From: Weeksella virosa DSM 16922
Lineage (GTDB): Bacteria > Bacteroidota > Bacteroidia > Flavobacteriales > Weeksellaceae
Assembly (NCBI RefSeq): GCF_000189415.1
Contig: NC_015144.1
Location: forward strand, 811,501 to 875,500
Length of the DNA stretch: 64,000 nt
Direction of reading: 5' to 3'
The notes beneath the pieces were generated by a model, which was not told where the DNA came from, did no database searches, and saw only the letters and a program-made list of their open reading frames with translations. A program made the translations under genes and the position numbers. This document shows, piece after piece, positions 49,347-60,915 of this stretch. How positions within the stretch are numbered: position 1 is the first letter of the stretch; each line of letters opens with the position of its first letter.

Positions 49347-52300
49347 TTAATTTCCGAAGGTAAAGGTAGCACTTAATCCTGTACGAATTGTAGAAATTGG
49401 ATAAGCAGTAGAAAGCTTATACTTCGAAATATTCTGGTCCCAATAGAATTTGATGTTTAAGTTTTGACTTAAGTTATAATCTGCCGAGAACATAAATTTC
49501 ATAATTTTCTGTCCACCAACAATTTGCGAATCTTCGTTTCCGAAACTGAACTTACGCAATCTACTTTCGTTATCTCTTACCGAAAAGTCACCACGAATAT
49601 TCAAATCTCCTCGTACAGTTTTGGTTCTGCCTTGGTAACGCATCTTGAATTTTAGATCTTTAAAAATATATCCAAAACCAGCGATAATTTCGTTTCCGTA
49701 GTCTTCATTTATGGTATAACTATCAAAATTAAGCTGCAGCAAACGATCGCGGTTATATTGTGCTCTAAACTGAAAATTGTTTCGCAAAGTTACATCTACA
49801 CCTACTAGTGGATTGAAAGCTTCTACCATTGCTACCGAGGTAAACAAATATGGAGAATTACTATTGGCCGATGGTAAATGTACGCTCGGATTATTGTAGA
49901 AAATATTCGATTGTACTCCGGATACTGTATAGGATGATAAGTAGCTATGTGTAATTTCTACCTGATCGAACCATTTACTGATAATAGGCATATTGGTAAG
50001 TCCTGTGTACGCAATTCGCCAATTAGGAGCTGGGATTTTTCGGTTCCAATCTTTGCTTTGTTTTTTGGCCGATTTTCCTTCTATTGCAGAAACAAATGCT
50101 GGTAAGATTACATCATACCTAGAAAAAGATTCTTCGTTTTCACCAGATCCGATAACCACTACATTAGTACGGAAATTTTGGTACATTTCGTCTCGATTGG
50201 TAAAAGCAGTTCGTACGCTGATATTACTAATATTAAGGTTCGCCATCTCGTTGATAAACCCATTGTATTGGTTACCTAAAAGATTGAAGCCTGAATGATA
50301 GTTTCGGTAATCTTTGTTGCGTTTAACATCTAAATCTATACGGAAGTCTGGCATCGGTTCGATGAGTGCTGTTGCTGTAAAATTACTCGACTTCATTATC
50401 TGATACGGCTCTAACATCAACTCGTCATTGGTAATATAACCTCGCTCTACAAATGTACGTTTGATATCGAAATCGGTTCCGTACACAAACCCGAAGCCTG
50501 GCATACCAGACGCCATACCGAAGAAGCCTGGTTCGCCATATAAACCTGGAACTACGGCTCCGTTATTTTGGCTATAATTGAATTGTGATTTCTTCAATGA
50601 TCCTAAAACCATCCAAGCAATATCTTTCATTCGATATTGATTTTTGAATTTGAATTTTTGGTTATTGAGTCGACGTCTGAACTTAGAGTTTGCTCGTTCT
50701 GCATTGGCATTGTTGATAGAATCTATTTCGCTTTGTCTACCTTTTCTTATCGAGTCGTATTGGCGATAACCTTTGAACTCTGGATAGAACTTCTGGAAAT
50801 CGAAATCTCCTAATAATGTAATTGTATTCGAGTTTTGTGCTGTACCATTTCCTAAATTTCTCATTCGACCATTTTCATCTTCGAATATACTCATACCTCT
50901 AGAGTATGCACGCCAATTATAGGATGAGGTGAAACCAAATTCCATATTCACCCAATTGGCATACGGCAAGAAACGGAATGGTAACTTATAGTTCACTTGC
51001 AATTGTTGATCATAATTGACAGGTCTACCTACCGAGAACAAATTTTGCCAGATTAGGTTTTGATCTAATTTGTAAAAAGCCGTTCCATCATTCAGGGTTT
51101 GTGTAGAAGAAGTGAGATCTACACGCAACGAGCGAGTAAGATCAAACCCAAGATTATACTGCCAGCCGAATAAGAAATTACTACTGTACATTGCAGGCAT
51201 CAACAAGCTATTTCCTCCGGTATAAGAGCTTAGATCCCGGTACTGATTCTCGGTATAGGTACGATTAATATCGGTACGGAAAGAGAAACGAGTTGGGACA
51301 GGATTGAGATTGAACTCTTTGATAAATCGTAAATACTTCGCCGATTTTGCCGTGTCGTGCACTGCATGCCAACTCTTGAATGGCTCTATCGACTTAAATC
51401 GGAATCCGTAGTTATAGTTCAACGAAGCTCGCAAGTTCTGGTTGATATTGTATTTGGTATAAATATCTCGGTAATATTCGTCTGCATACGAAAAAGACAA
51501 AGCAAAGTTCGATGGATCGTAGAATCGGTGCGGTTGACGACTGTTCGGGTTACGTATCTTTCTAATGTTGCTAAAAGAATAACTCTTGTATCGAGTATAT
51601 TGACGAACCGTTTTGGCTAACTCTTTTTTGTTCGGTGCTTCATTCATCAAAATATCATTATCCAAAGGATTGTATTTCGGGTCGATAAAACTTTCCGTCA
51701 TGGTAAAGTTAAACGGCACTTCCATATTCCATTTCTTGGGCATCAATTTATCCAACTTTGCATCTACATTTACCGAATATTCTTTGATATCTTCTTGGCT
51801 GCGTTCGATTGGCCCCTGATCAACTGCTCCGAAACCATTGGACAATACACGACCAGCCAATTGTACATTGGCAAAATCACCCAAATTGAAGGTAAGACTT
51901 GCATTGGCCGCATAACCTCCTTTGTTGTCGATATCACTCAAACGCAATTCGTTTACCCAAACAAGAACTTCTTTTTCAGCTGCTCCTCCGACCGAACGTA
52001 AACCAATCATCAAAGAGGAAACATTTCCTAAAGTCGGACGACCTTTTACATAAATAATCTTGTTAGGATTTGTCTCATCTACCGTGTAAGCAAAACGTTG
52101 ATTATTGACAAAGTTTTCGGTATCTCTAAGTTTTTTAGCATCGATGAAATAATCTGATAATAATGATATAAAGTTTTCTTCTGGCCAAATATCATTGACC
52201 GAGGTTGCTGACCTTGGTGTGTATTTCAGCGGCAACTCATACTCGTAATAGTTGTCTGCATAATCAGACCCGAATCGTATGAACAGTTTGGTGGTTTCAT

Positions 52301-55300
52301 CCAACTGATTATTTGTAACATCTAATAGGTTTTGGGCAGATACAAACATTTCTATTTTTTTGTATCGGCGTAAGTCTAAATTTACATTCTTTATGACTCC
52401 TTTTGCAGAACTTGGTCCTCTGAATTTTGTTTTGATGGTCATCGAAGACTCATTCATATTCTGATAGCCTGTTGCACCTTGTAAATGTTCCCGAGAAACT
52501 CCCGGAGGCAATGTATAGCGTGGTTGAGAATTACTATTTTGTTCTAAGTTTACTTCCCCAATTTCTAGATCTCCAACAAAACTATCTTCTGCTTGTCCTT
52601 CTGCACCAGCAATCCCTTGATCAGGATAAATATTTTTGGTATAACGTCTCCATTCGCTTCGCACCATATCAAAAGTACCAAAACGCAAGGTTGTTTCTTC
52701 TTGGAAACCACGCATCACCATTCTCATATAGCGAGCAGAAGTAAGAACACTTTGTGCCTGATCTATATTATCTTGTAAGATGTCATCTACCCCGTCATTG
52801 TCTACATCAAGGTCAAAACCATCAACAGGAATCCGAACTTGGTACCATTTTACGGTAGAATCTTTCCCGTTGGCAAAACGTACTTTTACTTCTTTTCGGG
52901 CAACAATTTTCGAGTTGTTAGGATCTTCCAACGCTTGACGATTAATTTTCAGGGTATATTGAAGATAATTTTCTGTCTGGTCTAGATTAAAATCTTCATT
53001 AATATCTTCTGTATCGGGACGCAAACTAGAAGCATGCAGTGGATTATCGGTTGAAGAGTTTCCTTGTGGATTTCGATAATATTGATAACGTCCTTGTACC
53101 GTTCTCCCATTTTGATGTCCATCATATCGTTTATCTAGAAAGAAAAGATAATTGTCGTTCGCAGGGTCAAGTTCTCCTGTAATCGGATTGGTTTCGGTGA
53201 AATTATATTTTGTTGCTTCTTCGGCATCCGTTAACCCATTGAAACCTAAATCTTGGATTTTTCTGTTTTCTCCTTCCGTTTCGAAAGTATAGAGAAGTGG
53301 TGTCGATTTTGGCGTTTTACCCCAAGAAGTTTCTTTTGCTTCGTACGAACTTCCTGGGAAAGGCATTCCATTCTCGAAAGCCAATTCACCATCTTTTAGA
53401 ATATCTTCTGATACGCTTCCTAAATGGATTAATAATTCACCATCGCCACCATGACCGTCTGCGTATGGATCCATCATCCAAAACTCTATATATTCTACAT
53501 TGTTTTCGACAAGGTTAGAAACCGTCAAAGCACGCATCGTTGCTCCCCAGCTCTCGGTATCATTTTGGTTCGGATTGATGTTGTACGGCCCTCTAATTTG
53601 TGGATAAAACGTCATATCAAAGGTACTTAGGTAGGATTGGGTTCCTGCCATAATATCGCGTTGATCGAATAATTCTTTCATCTCTACACGTCGAGAACGA
53701 TGATTAGAAATATCATTATCCGAAAGAGGTGACGCACCTCCTAATCCATAGAAACGGGGATCAATCGTATACCAAGACAACATTTTTCTACCATTGTTGA
53801 ATGCCAAGTTATCGGTCTGGTTGCCGTTCGGGAAATAGGGATGTATATTGAAGCTCACTCCGGCTGGTCTTCCTGGTGTACTGGCAAACTTCCAGCTGTT
53901 GGGATCCATCAAACTGATGTTGGTTTGTGCATCTTCAAAATCGTCAATATACGAGTAGCCTTCTGTCGCTTTATTGATACCTGGCAACAAATATGCTCCT
54001 TCTGCATTGAAGGTAATATTCGACGGATCTTCTGTTTGTACGCCCGGTAGATAATTTGCCATTCTGGTTAACCATTCGCTTTGCGTATTGATCTGGGTAT
54101 TAACCCCAAAAATTGTGTTGTTTACAGCTTCACTACCAAATTGTGTTTTCTGGGTCATCGGTCTCTCTTGATAATTGACCATGGTTGCACCTACGACAAA
54201 CTTTTCCGAGAAGTGATGTTCAGCATTCAACCCAATGAAGCGTTTTTTTTGTAGGTTGAATGTTGCCTGATTCTCCATACTAATATTGATCGGTGTGCCT
54301 GAGTCTTTTAATTGTTGATTAATGATTTTCACACGTCCCAATTGGTAATCCACAGTATAATCTACTCCTTCTGTTAGGGTTTGTCCATTGGCCGTAACCA
54401 CAACCGAACCTTGCGGTACGTTGAAAGCGCCTAATGCTACTCCATCGCCAACGGTACCTTTGTATCGACCAGTAAGACTATATCGGTTGGCTAGTTTTTC
54501 TTGAATTAAGGTTGCGGGTAGTTTGGTATATATTCCATCAAACACATACTGATCGGCGATGTTTGGATCTAGTTGATTGCGAAGATATTTACCAAATGGT
54601 TCTACTGTTGTAAAGATAATTGCACCACGTTGTACATCGACTGTTATTCCACTTACAAAGTCGAATTTACCATCTCCGTACGTTGTTGTCGTTCCTTCTC
54701 TATTTTCTTGTGGTTGACCAGATTGGTTTAGGCGGTCCATATGGAGGACTTGCAAGAGTGTCTGATCTGCTATATTGGTATTTGGTAAATAGTTGACTGT
54801 ACCTGATGAATTTTGCCCGTTATCTTTGAACATGATATTCATCGTAAAATCCTGAGGATCTAACCCATATGCATTCAGCGAATAAATATTTTTCATCATC
54901 AAATCCCAGGTTGGTGATTTTGTATTGATCACTGCATTTGGTTTGATGAGTTTGGTAATTAATGTAGTGCTTCCACCATCTGACATATCCCCGACACTGT
55001 AAACCTGATTTCCTACTTGGTATTGGTAAGAAATTGCTAATAAATCATCTCCATCTACCAATGGTGAATTTAAAGTTATGTAGCCCAGCTGTGGATGAAA
55101 GGTATACTCACTTGGGTCTAATTTCCTAACATTCTCATTTATTGCGTAGTGTTCTCCATCGACAAAAGTTTGTCCGTTATACGAATAGCCGTTAAGTAGA
55201 TTTCGTGCATTGCTAATATTTCTATCGCTACCGATAAGCGATGAAACAGAATTATATATCGCTCCATTTACTGGATAAGATGTTGTATTGTCCTCACCCA

Positions 55301-56402
55301 AATCTCGCAGAGCAATAATCGAGCGTCGATTATTTACATTTCCTCCAGATCGATCAATTTTCCAAACTTCTATGCGTGTAATGTTGGTTTGGCTTGCTAT
55401 ACCTGGATAGTTCTTCAGGGCGCGGTCATAGTTATTTCTGAAGTAATGCCCTAAGAAGAAGTGCTTGTTGTACTCGTAGTTTTCTGCGTAGATTGTAAAC
55501 TCACTCATCACACCTCCACCTTGCACGGTGATGCTTTTCCCTTCTGATCTTTGTTCAGAAAAAACAGCTGTCACGTTGGTATTCCCGAATTTCAGATCGG
55601 TTCGTACCCCAAACAGAGATTGCGAGCCTTTGATCAGTGAGTTTGTTAATGGCATGGAAATGTTTCCTAGTTCTACATTTTGCAAAATATCATCATCTCC
55701 TGCAAAAGGGTCTAACTTATTCGCTATGGCTTTACGCCATTGTAGTTTAGTCTGATTCTCGAAAGCAAACCCTGATTGTGTGTCGTAATTCATTTTGAGC
55801 TGTAGGTTTTCTCCTACTTTACCCAAAACACTAAGCTGCATTCTTTGTTGTAGATCGATTGTTAGTGTGTTTCTGTTTTGTGGCAGCAACATTGGGTTGT
55901 CTATTTTTTGTAAAAAAACACCTAAATCTATGTTGGCATATCCTTGTGGAGTAAGTGAAATTTCATTCCCACCGAAAATACTTTCGAATGCTCTTGATTT
56001 TACTTGAAAGGTCGGTATAATATTGGCTAATTTATCCTGTTCCTTATCACCAAACTGTAATTCTCGATAGTATTGATCGTTGGTTTGCGATTTTATTCGA
56101 TAATATTTATTGATTTCTTGGCTTTGCACTAAAGCTAAATATTCTTTTCTGGATAAATAAATCGGTTCGGCAACCATAGAGGTTCCTATCATTGGATATA
56201 AAATATATCGACCATACACAGCATCATATTCTACCGTATATTCGATTTGATTATCTAGAAATAATCCTCCCGATTGATGATTAAACGGAAATTTCAGGGT
56301 GTCTTGTTCTTGTGCATCTACGACATTACATAAACCAAAAAATACAAGTAATGTTTGTAGAACAAAGGCGATAGAGTATATATTTTGTCTCAAACTAATC
56401 AA
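49347..56402 (-). CDS. sprA: SprA, type IX secretion system outer-membrane translocon
   Basis: SprA is the giant 36-strand barrel through which the type IX secretion system exports proteins across the outer membrane. The 2351-residue product has a signal peptide ending at VDA with Gln next, long aromatic-rich beta segments throughout, and ends in Asn after a barrel-like FTFG strand. Length fits the family (about 2300-2500). The start is a TTG at 56402 overlapping the ruvA TGA (TTGA); no Met occurs before the signal cleavage site, so this start is strongly favoured. gcvH follows 35 bases later. Confidence 0.96.
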   Translation of the reverse strand: MISLRQNIYSIAFVLQTLLVFFGLCNVVDAQEQDTLKFPFNHQSGGLFLDNQIEYTVEYDAVYGRYILYPMIGTSMVAEPIYLSRKEYLALVQSQEINKYYRIKSQTNDQYYRELQFGDKEQDKLANIIPTFQVKSRAFESIFGGNEISLTPQGYANIDLGVFLQKIDNPMLLPQNRNTLTIDLQQRMQLSVLGKVGENLQLKMNYDTQSGFAFENQTKLQWRKAIANKLDPFAGDDDILQNVELGNISMPLTNSLIKGSQSLFGVRTDLKFGNTNVTAVFSEQRSEGKSITVQGGGVMSEFTIYAENYEYNKHFFLGHYFRNNYDRALKNYPGIASQTNITRIEVWKIDRSGGNVNNRRSIIALRDLGEDNTTSYPVNGAIYNSVSSLIGSDRNISNARNLLNGYSYNGQTFVDGEHYAINENVRKLDPSEYTFHPQLGYITLNSPLVDGDDLLAISYQYQVGNQVYSVGDMSDGGSTTLITKLIKPNAVINTKSPTWDLMMKNIYSLNAYGLDPQDFTMNIMFKDNGQNSSGTVNYLPNTNIADQTLLQVLHMDRLNQSGQPQENREGTTTTYGDGKFDFVSGITVDVQRGAIIFTTVEPFGKYLRNQLDPNIADQYVFDGIYTKLPATLIQEKLANRYSLTGRYKGTVGDGVALGAFNVPQGSVVVTANGQTLTEGVDYTVDYQLGRVKIINQQLKDSGTPINISMENQATFNLQKKRFIGLNAEHHFSEKFVVGATMVNYQERPMTQKTQFGSEAVNNTIFGVNTQINTQSEWLTRMANYLPGVQTEDPSNITFNAEGAYLLPGINKATEGYSYIDDFEDAQTNISLMDPNSWKFASTPGRPAGVSFNIHPYFPNGNQTDNLAFNNGRKMLSWYTIDPRFYGLGGASPLSDNDISNHRSRRVEMKELFDQRDIMAGTQSYLSTFDMTFYPQIRGPYNINPNQNDTESWGATMRALTVSNLVENNVEYIEFWMMDPYADGHGGDGELLIHLGSVSEDILKDGELAFENGMPFPGSSYEAKETSWGKTPKSTPLLYTFETEGENRKIQDLGFNGLTDAEEATKYNFTETNPITGELDPANDNYLFFLDKRYDGHQNGRTVQGRYQYYRNPQGNSSTDNPLHASSLRPDTEDINEDFNLDQTENYLQYTLKINRQALEDPNNSKIVARKEVKVRFANGKDSTVKWYQVRIPVDGFDLDVDNDGVDDILQDNIDQAQSVLTSARYMRMVMRGFQEETTLRFGTFDMVRSEWRRYTKNIYPDQGIAGAEGQAEDSFVGDLEIGEVNLEQNSNSQPRYTLPPGVSREHLQGATGYQNMNESSMTIKTKFRGPSSAKGVIKNVNLDLRRYKKIEMFVSAQNLLDVTNNQLDETTKLFIRFGSDYADNYYEYELPLKYTPRSATSVNDIWPEENFISLLSDYFIDAKKLRDTENFVNNQRFAYTVDETNPNKIIYVKGRPTLGNVSSLMIGLRSVGGAAEKEVLVWVNELRLSDIDNKGGYAANASLTFNLGDFANVQLAGRVLSNGFGAVDQGPIERSQEDIKEYSVNVDAKLDKLMPKKWNMEVPFNFTMTESFIDPKYNPLDNDILMNEAPNKKELAKTVRQYTRYKSYSFSNIRKIRNPNSRQPHRFYDPSNFALSFSYADEYYRDIYTKYNINQNLRASLNYNYGFRFKSIEPFKSWHAVHDTAKSAKYLRFIKEFNLNPVPTRFSFRTDINRTYTENQYRDLSSYTGGNSLLMPAMYSSNFLFGWQYNLGFDLTRSLRVDLTSSTQTLNDGTAFYKLDQNLIWQNLFSVGRPVNYDQQLQVNYKLPFRFLPYANWVNMEFGFTSSYNWRAYSRGMSIFEDENGRMRNLGNGTAQNSNTITLLGDFDFQKFYPEFKGYRQYDSIRKGRQSEIDSINNANAERANSKFRRRLNNQKFKFKNQYRMKDIAWMVLGSLKKSQFNYSQNNGAVVPGLYGEPGFFGMASGMPGFGFVYGTDFDIKRTFVERGYITNDELMLEPYQIMKSSNFTATALIEPMPDFRIDLDVKRNKDYRNYHSGFNLLGNQYNGFINEMANLNISNISVRTAFTNRDEMYQNFRTNVVVIGSGENEESFSRYDVILPAFVSAIEGKSAKKQSKDWNRKIPAPNWRIAYTGLTNMPIISKWFDQVEITHSYLSSYTVSGVQSNIFYNNPSVHLPSANSNSPYLFTSVAMVEAFNPLVGVDVTLRNNFQFRAQYNRDRLLQLNFDSYTINEDYGNEIIAGFGYIFKDLKFKMRYQGRTKTVRGDLNIRGDFSVRDNESRLRKFSFGNEDSQIVGGQKIMKFMFSADYNLSQNLNIKFYWDQNISKYKLSTAYPISTIRTGLSATFTFGN

Positions 56403-56980
56403 AGTTTTTTTAGGGTTTCTTTTACTAAAGTTTCTACAGTTGCATCCGCATTTTTGTCTAATACTTGATCGATAGTTTTTTCGGCCACCTTACGCGGAAT
56501 TCCTAAAACTTCTAATGCTGATAACGCTTCTATGCGTGTTTTATTTTTGTGAGGTAAAGAATTAACATCTTCTAGGTTGATTTCTTCTAGCTTATCTTTC
56601 AGATCTATAATAATTCTTTGGGCAGTTTTGGCTCCAATCCCTTTAACACTTTGTAACAACTTTGCATCTTCTGTGTAGATTGCGGTTTGTATTTCTTTAG
56701 GTGACAAAGTCGATAGCATCATCATTGCAGAAGCAGGCCCTACTCCGTTTACACTAATCAGCTTCTGGAAAATAGACCGTTCTTCTATGGTGTTGAAACC
56801 GTATAATAGATGTGCATCATCACGAATTATTTGTTGTGTATAGAGGGTAATCACTTCATCAATTACCAAGCTAGAATATGTGTTTAGGGATATGTTTACC
56901 CAATAACCAACTCCATTACAATCAACAACTGCGTACGAAGGATGAACTTCTACAAGTCGCCCTCTAAGTTGTGTTATCAT
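56399..56980 (-). CDS. ruvA: Holliday junction branch migration protein RuvA
   Basis: RuvA binds Holliday junctions and loads RuvB. The 193-residue product has the N-terminal OB-fold (MITQLRGRLVEVHP), two helix-hairpin-helix motifs (LISVNGVGPASAMMML and VKGIGAKTAQRIIIDLKDKL) and a C-terminal RuvB-binding domain. It heads the ruvA-sprA-gcvH-vanZ group and overlaps sprA by 4 bases. Confidence 0.97.
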   Translation of the reverse strand: MITQLRGRLVEVHPSYAVVDCNGVGYWVNISLNTYSSLVIDEVITLYTQQIIRDDAHLLYGFNTIEERSIFQKLISVNGVGPASAMMMLSTLSPKEIQTAIYTEDAKLLQSVKGIGAKTAQRIIIDLKDKLEEINLEDVNSLPHKNKTRIEALSALEVLGIPRKVAEKTIDQVLDKNADATVETLVKETLKKL

Positions 56981-57015
56981 CCGAATAAATTTATATCTAT
57001 GGTGTTAATGAAATC

Positions 57016-57023
57016 CAAAAATA
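57016..57023 (-). promoter_or_regulatory. Candidate -7 box upstream of ruvA
   Basis: On the minus strand TATTTTTG matches TAnnTTTG, about 36 bases before the ruvA ATG. A -33 TTG at normal spacing is not seen. Confidence 0.35.
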
Positions 57024-57060
57024 CAATTTATTTAATGATTAGAAAATATTATATTTTTGA

Positions 57061-57774
57061 TTATTGGCAATACTCTGCCGCATCAATTTGTAAGACTTCT
57101 TTGCTCGGAGAAATATAAGGAATATTGAGCTCTAATCCTCGTAGAATAAACAATATACCTAAAACTAGGATGATAATAGGTAAGATTTTCAGGATTTTTT
57201 GACGCCACTCTAAGCTGATAAAATTCCCAAACATGACCGTAAGAAACATCAATGGAATTGTTCCTAACCCGAAAAAGAACATAAACAGTGTACTTTGCTC
57301 AAAAGAGCCCACACCGATGGCTGCAGTAAGTGCGGCATATACTGCTCCGCAGGGCAATAAGCCATTGAGTAATCCGGTAGTATAAAGTGACGAGAAATCT
57401 TGTCTTCTCAAATAACGACCAAGACCAACTTTTACTTTTAGCAAGATGGCCTGCAAAGGCTTTGCATTGATGCTCTGATTATCGAAAAACTTGGGAATCA
57501 ACACCATAATAATCATCAATACACCGATTGCAATACTTAGATAATTTTGGAATCCTACAAAGCTAAATCCCTCGCCTATCAATCCAAGTATAAGCCCCAA
57601 AATCGTATAGGTTGTTACACGCCCGAATTGATAGGTGAGATTTTTTAGCGTAAATTTTAATTTATTTTTAGCACTCAAACCAATCGATAGAGCAATCGGA
57701 CCACACATGCCAACACAATGTAGGCTTGTGGCAAAACCTAATCCGAGTGCTAAGAGGATTAATGTTTGTGCCAT
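57061..57774 (-). CDS. Sulfite exporter TauE/SafE (DsbD_2-like) membrane protein of the cbb3 cluster
   Basis: The 237-residue product has six or seven hydrophobic helices and the motif SLHCVGMCGPIALS, typical of the PF13386 branch that travels with cbb3 oxidase genes, plus GLLNGLLPCGAVYAAL. In other bacteria this branch is linked with cytochrome oxidase maturation or copper handling; the substrate is not proven. It overlaps the fixH stop by 16 bases and is the last gene of the cbb3 region. Confidence 0.8.
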   Translation of the reverse strand: MAQTLILLALGLGFATSLHCVGMCGPIALSIGLSAKNKLKFTLKNLTYQFGRVTTYTILGLILGLIGEGFSFVGFQNYLSIAIGVLMIIMVLIPKFFDNQSINAKPLQAILLKVKVGLGRYLRRQDFSSLYTTGLLNGLLPCGAVYAALTAAIGVGSFEQSTLFMFFFGLGTIPLMFLTVMFGNFISLEWRQKILKILPIIILVLGILFILRGLELNIPYISPSKEVLQIDAAEYCQ

Positions 57775-58205
57775 CTAAGTGGTTTTTTCAACAAATACTT
57801 TTTGCCGTTCATTTCCCATGATAGGGCCAAATCGTATTCGCCTGGAACCAAATTTACTGAGGATATTAGCATTTCTTTTCTTTCGTTTAGTTTTAGTGGT
57901 TTAAGATAATCTAGCTCTTGATTATTTGGACGCAAAAGATAAACAGTACCCCCGGTAACAGTAAAATCTTCTGGGAAAATTAGCTTGAAACCGTTGGCTT
58001 GCTCTACAATTTGTGGATGTTTTGCTAAAAGATTCGCTCGTGATTCAGCTTCGATATCCTTCTCAAATGTTAAAGATTTTTCGTAATAATTATCGGTTAC
58101 TAATTCGCCAACATCACCAGCAAAAAATAGTAAACTTAAGATAAAAATCATGAACATACCAAGGGCAACGGCAACACCGTGTGCCCATGTAAATTTAAAC
58201 TTCAT
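57759..58205 (-). CDS. FixH-family cbb3 maturation protein
   Basis: The 148-residue product has one N-terminal helix (about residues 7-28) and a periplasmic domain with LVTDNYYEKSLTFEKDIEA, the FixH-type segment that follows the helix. FixH/CcoH is needed for assembly of cbb3 oxidase and its copper site. The ATG at 58205 is used rather than the upstream frame, since it lies 4 bases after the ccoG stop and places the helix correctly. Confidence 0.82.
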   Translation of the reverse strand: MKFKFTWAHGVAVALGMFMIFILSLLFFAGDVGELVTDNYYEKSLTFEKDIEAESRANLLAKHPQIVEQANGFKLIFPEDFTVTGGTVYLLRPNNQELDYLKPLKLNERKEMLISSVNLVPGEYDLALSWEMNGKKYLLKKPLRWHKH

Positions 58206-58209
58206 ACAA

Positions 58210-59664
58210 CTAATATTTAAAAGGTGAAGAGAAGCTTGTTTTATATTTATCAACTACCTCTCCCTTGTCATTCACCAACCCTATTATTATTCTTTCTTTA
58301 TACGAACTAACTTCTTTTTTAGGAATTTTTAGTTTGAATTTTCCTTGTACAATAGCACCTTTCTCTAATTGGATATGGTTGGTACCTTGATACATCTCCA
58401 CAACCGATTGGTCATGAGACAATAATTTTATTTTTACTTCTTGGGTATTATTGGTTTTATTGGTTAATGTATATTCAAACTGATTTACATAATATTGTCC
58501 TTCTTCTACATAATCAGACCCAACGACCTTTAGGTATTTTGACTCTACCATAGGACGATTAATAACAAAGGTTGTCATTACACCTAGAAGTGCGATTAAA
58601 GCAACTGTATAAGCCATCATTCGCTTATTGAAGTGGAAAGGTTCTCCTTTCTTGATGTTATCTTCTGATGCATAACGAATCAATCCTGTTGGGAGGTTTA
58701 CTTTCTCCATTACTTCATCACAGGCATCTATACAAGCGGTACAGTTTACACATTCTAATTGGATTCCGTTTCGGATATCGATTCCTGTAGGACAAACCAC
58801 AACGCACTGTCCACAGTCTATACAATCTCCTTTGCCGGCAGCTTTTCGGTCTTCATTTTTTCTAAATTTTGCACGTCCTATTCTTCCTTCTCCACGGCGG
58901 TAGTCGTAGGCAACATTAATCGTGTGTGAGTCAATCAACACTCCTTGGAGTCGACCGTATGGGCACACTAAAGTACAGGCTTGCTCTCTAAACCATGTAA
59001 AAACAAAATAGAATAAGCTCGTAAAGATAACCAAACCGATAAAAGTTGAGGCATGCTCAATTGGCCCTTCTTTCACTAAATTTAGTAACGCATCTGCACC
59101 GATAATATAAGACAAAAAAACGTTGGCAATCAAAAATGAGAGTATAGCGTAGATGGTCCACTTCATTAGTTTTTTTCTAATCTTTTCTTCGTCCCATTTT
59201 TGTTTATCTAAGCGTATTTGCTTTGGTCTGTCTCCTTCTATCAAATATTCGATGGGGCGAAAAACCATTTCTAAAAATATGGTTTGAGGGCAAACCCAAC
59301 CACAAAATAGTCGACCATATACCATGGTGAAAAGTACGATAAAAATAATGGATGTAATCATCCCAATTGCTAGAAGAAAGAAGTCGGAGGTGAAAAACGG
59401 AAATCCAAACAAAATAAATTCTCTGCTTAAAATATCAAATTTAAATAAAGGGTTGCCGTTTGGTAACTTAACAAATGGCGTAACCACCAAAAAAGTAAGG
59501 AGTATATAGGCTACTATCTTCCGACGATTGGTAAACTTACCACTTGGTTTTTTTGGGTACACCCACTTACGTTTACCAGACTTTTCCATTGTCCCGATTG
59601 TTGAGCGTACAGATTCATCCATCTGATGAAAATCTTTTTCTTTACTGTCTTTTATATTGCTCAT
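58210..59664 (-). CDS. ccoG: CcoG, cbb3 oxidase maturation iron-sulfur membrane protein
   Basis: The 484-residue product has membrane helices, the motif GRLFCGWVCPQTIFLEMVFR, CTLVCPYGRLQGVLID, and two ferredoxin clusters (CIDCGQCVVVCPTGIDIRNG and CVNCTACIDACDEVM), then an Ig-like C-terminal domain. CcoG (FixG, RdxA) is implicated in copper reduction for the oxidase. The ATG at 59664 is preferred over an upstream codon at 59697. Confidence 0.93.
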   Translation of the reverse strand: MSNIKDSKEKDFHQMDESVRSTIGTMEKSGKRKWVYPKKPSGKFTNRRKIVAYILLTFLVVTPFVKLPNGNPLFKFDILSREFILFGFPFFTSDFFLLAIGMITSIIFIVLFTMVYGRLFCGWVCPQTIFLEMVFRPIEYLIEGDRPKQIRLDKQKWDEEKIRKKLMKWTIYAILSFLIANVFLSYIIGADALLNLVKEGPIEHASTFIGLVIFTSLFYFVFTWFREQACTLVCPYGRLQGVLIDSHTINVAYDYRRGEGRIGRAKFRKNEDRKAAGKGDCIDCGQCVVVCPTGIDIRNGIQLECVNCTACIDACDEVMEKVNLPTGLIRYASEDNIKKGEPFHFNKRMMAYTVALIALLGVMTTFVINRPMVESKYLKVVGSDYVEEGQYYVNQFEYTLTNKTNNTQEVKIKLLSHDQSVVEMYQGTNHIQLEKGAIVQGKFKLKIPKKEVSSYKERIIIGLVNDKGEVVDKYKTSFSSPFKY

Positions 59665-59694
59665 GATTTTTAATAATTGATTTGTTTTATACAA

Positions 59695-59729
59695 CAAAGA
59701 GAGAAAACCATGCCAGTTCCCTCTCTTTG
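59695..59729 (-). other. Hairpin between ccoP and ccoG
   Basis: CAAAGAGAG (59695-59703) and CTCTCTTTG (59721-59729) form a 9-bp inverted repeat with a 17-base loop, in the 105-base gap between ccoP and ccoG. In RNA it could be a weak terminator or a processing site. The T run downstream is poor, so full termination is doubtful. Confidence 0.5.
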
Positions 59730-59769
59730 CTTATGATACATATTATCTGATATTGTGTCGTTAGAAATC

Positions 59770-60720
59770 TTAATTTTTAGCTTTCCACGCTTCTACCAAT
59801 TCTCCTTGTGGAGCAGCAGCACCATCGGCAGGTGTTAATGTTTTTTCTACTTGGTTAATGTAGTAAACATACGATGCTACTTTTTCTATATTTAAGCCTG
59901 ACAATTCACCGCGCTGGCCGAATGCTCTCATCTGAGGGTTTGTAGGAGATCCGTCATATATTACTGCGTATATATTATAGAATAAACTGTCATTTACTTG
60001 GCTTATCCAATAGTCATCTGTTAAGTTTGGTCCAATACCTCCCTTTCCACCTTCCATGTGACAAAGCGTACATTGTGTATTGAAAATTAATTTCCCTTGC
60101 TCTACAACAGCTGGATCGTTAAACTTATTAACTGCACCCTCGATAGTGATATCATTTTCTACAGCCCAAATAGAGTCTTTGATGTTGAGAATTTTTTCTT
60201 CTTGTGCATACTCTACATCAGAATGCGCGAAATCTGTGAACCCATAGGCTAATAAATAAACAACGCAAAATACTATTCCCAACCAAAAAAGTGATAGCCA
60301 CCACTGTGGTAAAGCATTATCTAATTCTTTGATTCCATCAAAACCATGATCGATAATAATTGCTTCTTCTTCTTCTTTAGTTTGACGTTGATTAGCAGAG
60401 CTTAAGAGGTTTTTAATATAGCCTTTTTTCTTCTTTGCTAAATATTCTGCTTTTTCATCTTCTGTTAATTGTTGAAACTTTTGTGATTCAACTAACTTAT
60501 TTATTGCATTAATAATCAACAACATCACCAAAGAGATAGCCATTACTGCCCATACAACTCCTTGTTTTAGAGCTGCTACAATATGTGCAATCGAATTATC
60601 AATCATCCCTTTGAAGCCTGGTTCTACGATATTTTCTACCGGAGTCACCATTGCGAATGTTAGCAAAATCGCTAACATGGTAAGCGGAATAAAGATGTAG
60701 GCGGGTGTACGTAATTTCAT
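59770..60720 (-). CDS. ccoP: cbb3-type cytochrome c oxidase subunit III (CcoP), single-heme form
   Basis: The 316-residue product has two N-terminal helices, a cytosolic linker, the CcoP-type segment GFDGIKELDNALPQWWLSLF and helix, and one cytochrome c domain with CTLCH at 217-221. It passes electrons to the CcoNO core. Most proteobacterial CcoP proteins have two CxxCH sites, but only one is present here. It lies 6 bases after ccoQ. Confidence 0.93.
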   Translation of the reverse strand: MKLRTPAYIFIPLTMLAILLTFAMVTPVENIVEPGFKGMIDNSIAHIVAALKQGVVWAVMAISLVMLLIINAINKLVESQKFQQLTEDEKAEYLAKKKKGYIKNLLSSANQRQTKEEEEAIIIDHGFDGIKELDNALPQWWLSLFWLGIVFCVVYLLAYGFTDFAHSDVEYAQEEKILNIKDSIWAVENDITIEGAVNKFNDPAVVEQGKLIFNTQCTLCHMEGGKGGIGPNLTDDYWISQVNDSLFYNIYAVIYDGSPTNPQMRAFGQRGELSGLNIEKVASYVYYINQVEKTLTPADGAAAPQGELVEAWKAKN

Positions 60721-60726
60721 AGTGTT

Positions 60727-60915
60727 TTAAATTTTGTCTTCTGTATCATCATCTTCTAAAGGTAAATTCTCTGCTTCCTCGTAATATTTTTTTGGCTTTT
60801 TCCATACTAAATAAAATGTTCCGAGGAAAAACATTACAAACAACAATAATGAAATGGTTTGTAATATTGATGAAAAATCATAATTAGAGAATGACTCTTT
60901 GAAATATTTTAACAT
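60727..60915 (-). CDS. ccoQ: CcoQ-like small subunit of cbb3 oxidase
   Basis: The 62-residue product has one helix (about 18-37) followed by a charged tail with KKPKKYYEEAENLPLEDD, the pattern of CcoQ-type subunits. Its ATG overlaps the ccoNO TAA (TAATG). Position between ccoNO and ccoP supports the call more than sequence does. Confidence 0.8.
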   Translation of the reverse strand: MLKYFKESFSNYDFSSILQTISLLLFVMFFLGTFYLVWKKPKKYYEEAENLPLEDDDTEDKI

